Below are positions 1-5,510 of a DNA stretch of 6,251 nucleotides, piece by piece. This DNA comes from JBGTLA01 sp041744375 (lineage in GTDB: Bacteria; Actinomycetota; Acidimicrobiia; Spongiisociales; ZC4RG35). The stretch lies in assembly GCA_041744375.1 (NCBI GenBank), contig JBGTLA010000071.1, positions 1 to 6,251 on the forward strand, read 5' to 3'. Position numbers and translations under genes: made by a program. Below the pieces are notes generated by a model, which made no database searches, was not told the DNA's origin, and was given only the letters and a program-made list of their open reading frames with translations. The first letter of the stretch is position 1, and each line of letters starts with the position of its first letter.

Positions 1-88
1 TGGCGACCTCCCCGTGGGTGAGGGTGAGGGTCCCGGCCCGGGCCCGGCCGCACGTCGCCGCCGGCTGCCAGGTGGCGGCGTGGGTCAC
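1..88 (-). CDS. tgt: Queuine/preQ1 tRNA-guanine transglycosylase (Tgt), N-terminal 29 codons only
   Basis: Only the start of this gene is in the window; it runs off the left edge. The frame opens with GTG at 88-86, and that GTG shares four bases (GTGA) with the TGA stop of queA, a typical translational-coupling overlap. The readable peptide ends in GRARAGTLTLTHGEVA, which matches the conserved N-terminal strand of bacterial Tgt (usually GRAR.G.L.L.HG.V.TPAFMPVGT). The ten or so residues before it are variable in the family. Bacterial Tgt exchanges guanine 34 for preQ1 in the anticodons of tRNA Asp, Asn, His and Tyr, and the neighbouring QueA acts on the product of that exchange. The catalytic aspartates and the zinc site lie outside the window. 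The call rests on this short motif plus adjacency to queA, a very common pairing. Confidence 0.85.
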   Translation of the reverse strand, partial: MTHAATWQPAATCGRARAGTLTLTHGEVA

Positions 89-1098
89 GATCGAGTCCTG
101 TCCATCAGCAAGGCGTCCCCGAAGCTGAGGAATCGATATCCCCGCGCCAGTGCCGTTTCGTAGATCCCTCTCCAGGCATCTCCCACGAAGGCGGCCACCA
201 GGCACAACAAGGTCGAAGCGGGCTGATGAAAGTTGGTGACCAGCCTGTCCACCACTTCGAACTCGAAGCCGGGGGTGATGAACAGGTCGGTCTCTCCGCG
301 CCCCGCCTCCACCTGCCCGTCTCGCCGCCCTCGCGCTTCGAGGGTCCGGACCACCGTGGTTCCGATGGCCACCACGGCTCCGCCGCGGCGCCGAGTGTCC
401 GCCACGGCGGTGGCCGTCGCCTCCGGGATCGAGATTCGCTCGGTGTGCATGTGGTGGTCCGTCACGTCGTCGACGGTGATAGGGCGAAAGGTTCCGACGC
501 CCACTTGTAGTTCAACGGCGGCGACACCGATCCCGCGCCGTCGCAGACGGGTGAGCAGTGCGGGTGTGAAATGGAGCCCGGCCGTGGGAGCGGCCGCCGA
601 GCCGACCGTTGCGGCATAGACCGTCTGATATCGATCGGGGTCGTCCAGCTCGGAATGGATGTAGGGGGGAAGGGGCACCCGACCCTGTCGGGCGATCGCT
701 GCTTCCAGGTCCTCGGGGCCCTCCAGTCGCAACGTGGTCAGGCCGTCTGTGGGGTCGGAGACCACCGTGGCCACGATTTCGCCGAACTCGATGACAGCTC
801 CCGCCTCGAGGCGTCTGCCAGGGCGAACCAGCGCCGACCAGGTCCCTATCCCAGATGGTGCCAGGAGGAGGGCCTCCGCCGTCCCACCGGTGGTCCGCCG
901 CCCTTGGAGGCGAGCTGCCCTCACCCGGGTGTCGTTCACCACGACGAGGTCGCCGGGGTGGAGCAGATCGGGCAAATCCGAGAAGCGGTGATCCACCCGG
1001 CCCGGGAAGAGCAAGAGTCGACTGGAGTCACGCGGCTCGACGGGCCGCTGGGCGATGGCGGCAGGTGGCAGGTCGTAGGTGAAATCGGCGGTCTTCAC
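85..1098 (-). CDS. queA: S-adenosylmethionine:tRNA ribosyltransferase-isomerase (QueA)
   Basis: QueA transfers and isomerises the ribose of S-adenosylmethionine onto preQ1-modified tRNA to give epoxyqueuosine, the penultimate step of queuosine synthesis. The 337-residue length is normal for the family. Family motifs appear in order: YDLPPAAIAQRP near 8-19, VVNDTRV at 53-59, PLPPYI at 142-147, GSAAAPTAGLHFT at 166-178, VGVGTFRPI at 199-207, a His/Glu cluster HHMHTE at 215-220, GTTVVRTLE at 246-254 and TNFHQPASTLL at 288-298, ending in YRFLSFGDALL. The protein looks intact. The start is GTG, fixed by alignment of MKTADFTYDLP with family N-termini. No Shine-Dalgarno sequence precedes it; instead TACCGT lies 8 bases upstream, so it may be read from a leaderless transcript as well as through from ruvB, 38 bases upstream. 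Its stop overlaps the tgt start by 4 bases. Confidence 0.97.
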   Translation of the reverse strand: MKTADFTYDLPPAAIAQRPVEPRDSSRLLLFPGRVDHRFSDLPDLLHPGDLVVVNDTRVRAARLQGRRTTGGTAEALLLAPSGIGTWSALVRPGRRLEAGAVIEFGEIVATVVSDPTDGLTTLRLEGPEDLEAAIARQGRVPLPPYIHSELDDPDRYQTVYAATVGSAAAPTAGLHFTPALLTRLRRRGIGVAAVELQVGVGTFRPITVDDVTDHHMHTERISIPEATATAVADTRRRGGAVVAIGTTVVRTLEARGRRDGQVEAGRGETDLFITPGFEFEVVDRLVTNFHQPASTLLCLVAAFVGDAWRGIYETALARGYRFLSFGDALLMDRTRS

Positions 1099-1106
1099 GA
1101 TCGTCG

Positions 1107-1112
1107 ACGGTA
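1107..1112 (-). promoter_or_regulatory. Possible -10 element for leaderless queA transcript
   Basis: On the minus strand TACCGT (a TAnnnT hexamer) is followed by 8 bases and then the GTG start of queA. The spacing is the same as that between TATCGT and the ATG of ruvC in this window. Together with the absence of any purine-rich ribosome-binding sequence before queA, this fits the leaderless transcripts common in actinomycetes. No good -35 hexamer is visible 16-18 bases further upstream, and TAnnnT occurs often by chance, so this is tentative. Confidence 0.25.
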
Positions 1113-1136
1113 CCCGAGCGGGGAGGTGACCGATCC

Positions 1137-2144
1137 TCAGATGAGAGACGCCTGGCCGGGGCGACCGACCCCGAGATGCTGATAGGCGATCTCGGTTGCC
1201 GTCCTACCCCGGGCGGTGCGCTGGATGAGACCCATCTGGAGCAGGAAAGGCTCATAGGCGTCTTCGACTGTCTCTGGCTCCTCTCCCACCGAGATGGCGA
1301 GTGTCCCGAGTCCCACCGGTCCGCCGTCGAACTTGAGCACGATGGCCTCGAGAATGGCTCGGTCGACCTTGTCGAGGCCAAGATGATCGACCTGAAACAC
1401 TTCGAGCGCTGTGTCGGCCACCTCGGGCGTTATCCGACCGTCGGCTCTGGCCACGGCGTAGTCGCGCACCCGGGCCAGCAAACGGTTGGCGATGCGCGGG
1501 GTGCTGCGGCTGCGTCGGGCGATCTCATGGGCGGCGGAGATATCGGCATCAACTCCGAGGATGCCGGCCGAGCGTTCCACGATCTGAGAGAGCTCCGCGT
1601 CGGTGTAGTAATCCAGCTTCTCTTCGATGCCGAACCGGTCGCGCAGAGGGGCGGTCACCGTTCCCTTCCGGGTGGTGGCCCCCACCAGCGTGAATCGGGG
1701 AAGGTCGAGCCTGATGGACTGGGCGGTCGGTCCCTTCCCGAGGACGATGTCGATCACGAAGTCCTCCATCGCCGAGTAGAGCACCTCCTCGACGGTGCGG
1801 GGTAGGCGATGGATCTCGTCGATGAAGAACACGTCGCCCGGCTCCAGGTTCGAGAGGATGGCGGCCAGGTCTCCCGGCCGCTCCAGGGCGGGGCCGGAGG
1901 TTATGCGCAGGGCAGTCCCCATCTCGGCGGCGACGATTCCCGCCAGCGTCGTCTTCCCGAGCCCCGGGGGGCCCGACAAGAGGATGTGATCGAGGGGGCG
2001 CGATTCGGCGCGGGCGGCGTCGATGGAAATCCACAGTCGCTCTTTGACGCGTTCTTGGCCGATGAAGGCGCCGAGGGAATGGGGCCGGAGGCCGATCTCG
2101 GCTTCATCGGTAGCCGCCGGGCTCAAGAGGCTGTCCTCACGCAC
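1137..2144 (-). CDS. ruvB: Holliday junction branch-migration helicase subunit RuvB
   Basis: RuvB is the AAA+ motor that, loaded by RuvA as hexameric rings, drives branch migration of Holliday junctions during recombinational repair. The 335-residue protein carries the full set of motifs: RPHSLGAFIGQ (20-30), Walker A GPPGLGKT at 58-65, Walker B FFIDEIH at 106-112, sensor 1 GATTRKG at 155-161, the arginine-finger segment PLRDRFG at 166-172, the sensor 2 region STPRIANRLL, and the C-terminal winged-helix domain ending with RTARGRTATEIAYQHLG. Nothing is missing or truncated. The chosen start is GTG at 2144, which overlaps the end of ruvA by 8 bases. Only a weak G-rich stretch precedes it, so translation is probably coupled to ruvA. 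It is the last gene of the ruvCAB unit; queA follows after 38 bases. Confidence 0.98.
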   Translation of the reverse strand: MREDSLLSPAATDEAEIGLRPHSLGAFIGQERVKERLWISIDAARAESRPLDHILLSGPPGLGKTTLAGIVAAEMGTALRITSGPALERPGDLAAILSNLEPGDVFFIDEIHRLPRTVEEVLYSAMEDFVIDIVLGKGPTAQSIRLDLPRFTLVGATTRKGTVTAPLRDRFGIEEKLDYYTDAELSQIVERSAGILGVDADISAAHEIARRSRSTPRIANRLLARVRDYAVARADGRITPEVADTALEVFQVDHLGLDKVDRAILEAIVLKFDGGPVGLGTLAISVGEEPETVEDAYEPFLLQMGLIQRTARGRTATEIAYQHLGVGRPGQASLI

Positions 2145-2712
2145 GGCGAGCTTGCCCCAGTGCCTTCAGGGCAGCCTTGACCTGATCGGCCACGGAAAGG
2201 TCGTCGGTGATTTCGCCGAGAACCTCGTTCACCTCCTCGGGTGTGTAACCGAGGCTGTCGAGTGCCTGGCGAACCTGGGCGGCGTCGCCTCCCACCACGA
2301 CGTCCGCTTCGGCGTCGGCGAACTTGGGACGCAACTCCAAGATGAGCTTTTGCGCCGAGCGCTTGCCGACACCGGGAGCGGCGCTGAGAGCGCCCACGTC
2401 TTCGGTAATGATCGCCCGCCTGAGCCGCTCCGGCGACAGGGTGGCCATCAGGGCCATGGCCACCTTCGGGCCGAAGCCACTGGCCGAGACGAGGATCCGG
2501 AACAGATCCCGGTCGGCGACGGTGGTGAAGGCGTACAAGCTCATGTCGTCTTCCCGCACCTGGAGGTGGGTGTGGACGACCACTTCTTCGCCTATCGGAG
2601 GGAGATCGCCGACGGCGTGGGGGGTCATGGTCATCTCATAACCGACCCCGGCCACATCGATGAGGATCACGCCTCCCACTCCCACCACGGTCCCGCGCAG
2701 GCGACCGATCAT
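2137..2712 (-). CDS. ruvA: Holliday junction DNA-binding subunit RuvA
   Basis: RuvA forms tetramers that hold the four-way junction in an open square and position the RuvB rings. The 191-residue protein opens with the typical MIGRLRG and has the OB-fold domain I (about 1-62), with the acidic pin residues in the REDD stretch at 53-56. Domain II carries two helix-hairpin-helix motifs around GFGPK (79-83) and GVGKR (114-118). A linker at about 130-143 is followed by the RuvB-binding domain III, including ALDSLGYTPEEV near 150-161. The ATG shares four bases (ATGA) with the ruvC stop, and the 3' end overlaps ruvB by 8 bases, so the three genes form one tightly coupled operon. There is no strong Shine-Dalgarno sequence, in keeping with coupling. 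Confidence 0.98.
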   Translation of the reverse strand: MIGRLRGTVVGVGGVILIDVAGVGYEMTMTPHAVGDLPPIGEEVVVHTHLQVREDDMSLYAFTTVADRDLFRILVSASGFGPKVAMALMATLSPERLRRAIITEDVGALSAAPGVGKRSAQKLILELRPKFADAEADVVVGGDAAQVRQALDSLGYTPEEVNEVLGEITDDLSVADQVKAALKALGQARRA

Positions 2713-3197
2713 GGCGACAGCCCCGACATGACAGGGGCCGATCGGAGGTGGCAGAGCGCCACGGCCAGGGCGTCGGCGGCGTCGGCCGGTCGGGGAGGAG
2801 CAGACAGGTTCAAAAGGCGGGCCACCATCGCCGCGACCGCATCCTTGGGGGCGGCCCCGTCGCCGGTGACCGCCGCCTTGACGGCGGTGGGCACGTACTC
2901 GGCCACACTCAGGCCGGCCTGGGCTCCAGCCAGGATGGCCACACCGGAGGCCCGGCCGACGGTGATGGCGGTCTGGAGGTTGCGGTTGGTGAAGATGGTC
3001 TCGACGGCGAGAGCGTCGGGCTGGTGCTCAGAGATGATGCCGGCGAGTTCGCGATGCAGTCGCTGCAACCGTTCCCCCAGGGCGGTACCGGGGTCGGTCC
3101 GGATGACTCCGGCGGCAACCGCCCGTGGCGGATGCCCACCACGCACCAACCCGTAACCCGTGGTGGTGAGGCCTGGATCTACACCCAATACGAACAT
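2709..3197 (-). CDS. ruvC: Holliday junction resolvase RuvC (crossover junction endodeoxyribonuclease)
   Basis: RuvC is the dimeric metal-dependent nuclease that cuts Holliday junctions symmetrically after RuvAB branch migration. The 162-residue length is normal, and the four expected acidic residues are visible: D7 in VLGVDPG, E66 in ALAVETIF, and D139 and D142 in PADAADALAVALCH, with H150 close by. The conserved VKAAVTGDGAAPKDAV stretch (about 107-122) is also present. The start is ATG at 3197, fixed by the invariant short N-terminus before GVDPG. It has no Shine-Dalgarno sequence. TATCGT lies 8 bases upstream, suggesting a leaderless message, and a LexA-like palindrome covers the first two codons. 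It is the first gene of ruvC-ruvA-ruvB and overlaps ruvA by 4 bases. Confidence 0.98.
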   Translation of the reverse strand: MFVLGVDPGLTTTGYGLVRGGHPPRAVAAGVIRTDPGTALGERLQRLHRELAGIISEHQPDALAVETIFTNRNLQTAITVGRASGVAILAGAQAGLSVAEYVPTAVKAAVTGDGAAPKDAVAAMVARLLNLSAPPRPADAADALAVALCHLRSAPVMSGLSP

Positions 3198-3204
3198 GTG
3201 TTCT
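3191..3204. promoter_or_regulatory. Candidate LexA (SOS) operator over the ruvC start codon
   Basis: The plus strand reads CGAACATGTGTTCT, which is GAAC-N4-GTTC with perfect 5-bp arms (GAACA and TGTTC) around a two-base centre. The Gram-positive and actinobacterial LexA operator core is CGAAC-N4-GTTCG; this site differs from it at a single outer base. The site begins just after the candidate -10 hexamer of ruvC and includes its ATG and second codon, so bound LexA would block transcription initiation directly. ruv genes belong to the SOS regulon in many bacteria. The match is read from the sequence; the regulatory role is inferred. Confidence 0.6.
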
Positions 3205-3205
3205 G

Positions 3206-3234
3206 ACGATAGCGCACACGACGCCGAGATCGAA
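3206..3234 (-). promoter_or_regulatory. Candidate ruvC promoter (leaderless type)
   Basis: On the minus strand TTCGAT (3234-3229) and TATCGT (3211-3206) are separated by 17 bases. The -10 hexamer fits the TAnnnT pattern and ends 8 bases before the ATG of ruvC, which would place the transcript start within two bases of the start codon or on it. The -35 match is poor (two of six positions of TTGACA). The case rests on the -10 hexamer, its position in the only sizeable intergenic gap, and the absence of a Shine-Dalgarno sequence. Confidence 0.4.
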
Positions 3235-3254
3235 CCCTTTCGAATCGGTTGATC
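3228..3254. repeat. Nested inverted repeat in the yebC-ruvC gap
   Basis: Two dyads overlap here. The inner one is TCGAA (3230-3234) and TTCGA (3239-3243) around four bases. The outer one pairs GATC-g-AACC (3228-3236) with GGTTGATC (3247-3254), allowing one unpaired base. The inner dyad resembles a LexA half-site pair but its halves are two bases too close for the usual operator. It overlaps the proposed -35 region of ruvC and could bind a regulator. No specific factor can be named. Confidence 0.35.
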
Positions 3255-3256
3255 GT

Positions 3257-3281
3257 TCCCCGTGGCCCACGGGCCGGGGGA
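3257..3281 (-). terminator. Possible weak terminator hairpin downstream of yebC
   Basis: About 15 bases past the yebC stop, a GC-rich segment can fold in two ways: TCCCC/GGGGA flanks closing a GGCC-CGTG-GGCC hairpin with a small internal loop, or a 6-bp CCCGTG/CACGGG stem with a three-base loop. No T-run follows on the minus strand, so it is not a standard intrinsic terminator. Actinomycetes often use such U-less hairpins or Rho. It could equally be chance folding in GC-rich sequence. Confidence 0.25.
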
Positions 3282-3296
3282 CCGTCGGTGGCAGAG

Positions 3297-4049
3297 TCAG
3301 CCGGCGTCGGCCATGACACTCTCCATCACGGCCTCGTCGATGTCGTAGTTGGAGTAGACGTCCTGAACATCGTCGAGGTCGTCGAGAGCGTCGATCAAGC
3401 GCAGGACCTTCTTGGCGTCGGTCTCGCTCAGTGGGATCGTCGTCGACGGCAGTTGGGTGATGTCGGCCGTATCGACCGTCGCCCCCGAGCTCACCAGGGA
3501 GGCTCGCACCTCGGCCAGGGCGGCGGGCTCGGTGACGACCTCGAAGATACCTCCTCCCAGATCGCGCACGTCGTCGGCGCCGGCTTCGAGGGCCGCCAGC
3601 AACAGGGCGTCCTCATCGCCGCTGGCCATGATCACACCTCGTTGACGGAAGAGGTACCCGACCGACCCCGGCTCGCCCAGGTTGCCGTTGTTGCGGGTGA
3701 AGGCCGATCGCACGTCGGAGGCGGCCCGATTGCGGTTGTCGGTCAATATGTGCACGAACAGGGCCACCCCACCCGGACCGTAACCCTCGTACCAGAACTC
3801 CTCGTACACGGCGCCTTCGACCTCACCGGAACCGCGCTTGATGGCCCGGTCGATGTTGTCGTTGGGCATGGAGGCGGCTTTTGCTTTCTCCACCGCCGTC
3901 GCCAGCGTGGGGTTGAAGTTCGGGTCGCCGCCACCCTCACGCGCCGCCACTTCGATTCGCTTTGCGAGTTTGGCGAAGAGCTTGCCCCGAGCGGCATCCT
4001 GGCGGCCCTTGCGGTGCTTGATGTTGGCCCACTTGGAGTGTCCGGCCAT
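3297..4049 (-). CDS. yebC: YebC/PmpR/TACO1-family protein
   Basis: This 250-residue protein is a full-length member of the YebC family. It begins MAGHSKWANIKHRKGRQDA and contains the conserved core, with ATAVEKAKAASMPNDNIDRA at about 50-69 and the YEGYGPGGVALFVHILTDN segment at about 87-105, followed by NRAASDVRSAF and GSVGYLF. The acidic C-terminal region carries DLDDVQDVYSNYD near 224-236. The family is widely annotated as probable transcriptional regulators (PmpR in Pseudomonas), while the mitochondrial member TACO1 promotes translation, so the name should not be taken as proof of DNA binding. The ATG is preceded by AGGAG with a 6-base spacer, and that sequence overlaps the pdxT stop, giving a 9-base gap and likely co-expression. 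The same neighbourhood, next to ruvC, is common in bacteria. Confidence 0.96.
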   Translation of the reverse strand: MAGHSKWANIKHRKGRQDAARGKLFAKLAKRIEVAAREGGGDPNFNPTLATAVEKAKAASMPNDNIDRAIKRGSGEVEGAVYEEFWYEGYGPGGVALFVHILTDNRNRAASDVRSAFTRNNGNLGEPGSVGYLFRQRGVIMASGDEDALLLAALEAGADDVRDLGGGIFEVVTEPAALAEVRASLVSSGATVDTADITQLPSTTIPLSETDAKKVLRLIDALDDLDDVQDVYSNYDIDEAVMESVMADAG

Positions 4050-4055
4050 GTCCGT

Positions 4056-4061
4056 CTCCTA
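4056..4061 (-). promoter_or_regulatory. yebC ribosome-binding site overlapping the pdxT stop
   Basis: The minus strand reads TAGGAG, where TAG is the pdxT stop and AGGAG is a strong Shine-Dalgarno sequence 6 bases before the yebC ATG. Ribosomes finishing pdxT would cover this site, which supports coupled translation and fixes the yebC start. Confidence 0.8.
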
Positions 4062-4622
4062 GATCAGATCCACGAGCATGCGGTGGATACGGTCGTCGTC
4101 GGTCAGCTCGGGGTGGAACGAAGCCGCCAGGACACGGCGCTGGCGGACCATGACCGCATGGTCGTGGACGTGGGCGAGAACTTCGACTCCACGACCGACC
4201 TTGTCCACCCATGGGGCGCGGATGAATACGCCGGGGAAGGGAGTGTCGAAACCGCGCACGTCGACGGGCGCCTCGAACGAGTCGTTCTGGCGGCCGAAAG
4301 CGTTGCGTTGAACGACGACGTCGAGAACGCCGAGGAGAGGCTGGTCGCCCTCGGTGACCGCCGCCGACAGGAAGATGAGGCCCGCACAGGTGCCCAAAGT
4401 GGGCATTCGTTCCTCGATACGTCGTCGCAGGGGATCGATCATTCCAAAGCGGGTCGCCAGCTTGCCGATCGTGGTGGATTCCCCTCCGGGAATGACCAGC
4501 GCCTCGACCTCGCCCAGATCCTCGGGTGTCTTGACCGTGACAGCCTCTGCCCCCAGGCGACCCAGGGCCGCCAGATGCTCGCGAACATCGCCTTGGAGGG
4601 CGAGTACACCCACTCGGGGCAC
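4059..4622 (-). CDS. pdxT: PLP synthase glutaminase subunit PdxT
   Basis: PdxT is the class I glutamine amidotransferase of the two-part pyridoxal 5'-phosphate synthase. It hydrolyses glutamine and passes ammonia to PdxS. The 187 residues include the N-terminal VGVLALQGDVREH, the oxyanion/substrate-binding VIPGGEST (43-50), the nucleophile elbow LGTCAGLIFL with Cys79, the conserved QRNAFGRQNDSFE (105-117), and ASFHPELT with His170 and Glu172 completing the triad. All catalytic residues are present. The start is GTG at 4622, chosen because it gives the short N-terminus usual for the family; there is no earlier plausible start and only a weak GAGG upstream. It begins 4 bases after the pdxS stop, so it is probably translated by coupling with its partner subunit. 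Confidence 0.97.
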   Translation of the reverse strand: MPRVGVLALQGDVREHLAALGRLGAEAVTVKTPEDLGEVEALVIPGGESTTIGKLATRFGMIDPLRRRIEERMPTLGTCAGLIFLSAAVTEGDQPLLGVLDVVVQRNAFGRQNDSFEAPVDVRGFDTPFPGVFIRAPWVDKVGRGVEVLAHVHDHAVMVRQRRVLAASFHPELTDDDRIHRMLVDLI

Positions 4623-4626
4623 GGCG

Positions 4627-5508
4627 TCACCAGCCTCGATCGGCCAGGCGTTCAGCCGGCGTCAGCGTTCCCAGTTCGAGGCCCGGCATGGCCGCCCCCA
4701 ACCCGGTGGACACCTTGGCAACCTTGGCTGCGTCCTCCCAGAAGGTGGTCGCCTCGACGATGGCCTTGGCGTACGCCTTGGGGTCGGAGCTCTTGAAGAT
4801 GCCGGATCCGACGAACACGCCGTCGCATCCGAGGGCCATCATCAAGGCGGCGTCGGCCGGTGTGGCGATACCCCCGGCGGCGAAATTGACCAGCGGGAGA
4901 CGACCCTCTCGTCGCACCAGCCGGAGTAGCTCGACTGGCGCTCCATGGTCGCGGGCGGCCGTCATCAGCTGCTCGTCTTCCAACATGGTCACGGCCGCTA
5001 TTTCGTTGTTGAGCGTGCGCATGTGGCGGACGGCTTCGACGACGTTGCCGGTCCCGGCTTCGCCCTTCGTCCGGATCATGGCAGCACCTTCACCGATCCT
5101 CCGCAGGGCCTCCCCCAGGTTGCGGGCCCCGCACACGAAGGGAGTGGTGAATGCCCACTTGTCGATGTGGTGGTCCTCATCGGCGGGTGTGAGCACCTCG
5201 GATTCGTCGATGTAGTCGACGGCGAGGGCTTCGAGAACGCGCGCCTCCAGAAAATGCCCGATCCGGGCCTTGGCCATAACCGGGATACTGACGGCGCTCT
5301 GGATCTCGGCGATCTTGGTCGGGTCCGCCATGCGGGCCACACCGCCGTCTTTGCGGATGTCGGAAGGCACCCGCTCGAGAGCCATGACCGCCACGGCCCC
5401 CGCCTCTTCGGCGATCACCGCTTCGTCGGCGGTCACCACGTCCATGATGACGCCGCCCTTGAGCATCTCGGCCAGTCCCCGCTTTACCAGCTCGGTTCCA
5501 CGTTCCAT
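4627..5508 (-). CDS. pdxS: Pyridoxal 5'-phosphate synthase lyase subunit PdxS
   Basis: PdxS condenses ribose 5-phosphate, glyceraldehyde 3-phosphate and ammonia (from PdxT) into PLP in the DXP-independent vitamin B6 route, as a dodecameric TIM-barrel enzyme. The 293-residue protein shows the key residues: D23 in GGVIMDV, the Schiff-base lysine K80 in PVMAKARIGHF, and the second lysine K148 in MIRTKGEAGTGN. It also has the phosphate-binding segments NFAAGGIATPADAALM (208-223) and GVFVGSGIFKS (230-240). Although the frame stays open for 89 codons upstream, the true start is the ATG at 5508: it has AAGGAG 5 bases before it and gives the normal N-terminus (TELVKRGLAEMLKGGVIMDV), while the extension is antisense-like Arg/Gly-rich sequence inside the upstream gene. 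The gene starts 2 bases after the glycosyltransferase stop. Confidence 0.98.
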   Translation of the reverse strand: MERGTELVKRGLAEMLKGGVIMDVVTADEAVIAEEAGAVAVMALERVPSDIRKDGGVARMADPTKIAEIQSAVSIPVMAKARIGHFLEARVLEALAVDYIDESEVLTPADEDHHIDKWAFTTPFVCGARNLGEALRRIGEGAAMIRTKGEAGTGNVVEAVRHMRTLNNEIAAVTMLEDEQLMTAARDHGAPVELLRLVRREGRLPLVNFAAGGIATPADAALMMALGCDGVFVGSGIFKSSDPKAYAKAIVEATTFWEDAAKVAKVSTGLGAAMPGLELGTLTPAERLADRGW

Positions 5509-5510
5509 CG

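Noticed and set aside
32..50. Self-complementary run of GGCCCGGGCC-type sequence in the tgt fragment
   Set aside because: It is explained by Arg-Ala codon repeats in the conserved GRARAG motif, and no repeat unit recurs elsewhere in the window.
2720..2738. GCCCC/GGGGC hairpin with a 9-base loop just before ruvA
   Set aside because: It is only five base pairs, lies inside the ruvC coding sequence and is within what GC-rich sequence produces by chance.
2023..3156. A 377-codon plus-strand open frame opposite ruvB, ruvA and ruvC
   Set aside because: It is a shadow of the ruv genes with low-complexity Ala/Arg/Ser-rich translation and no ribosome-binding site or recognisable domain.
3249..4796. 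A 515-codon open frame on the plus strand, opposite yebC and pdxT
   Set aside because: It is antisense to conserved genes with intact catalytic motifs, has no family motif of its own, and its length is explained by strong third-position GC bias, which removes stop codons from the opposite strand.
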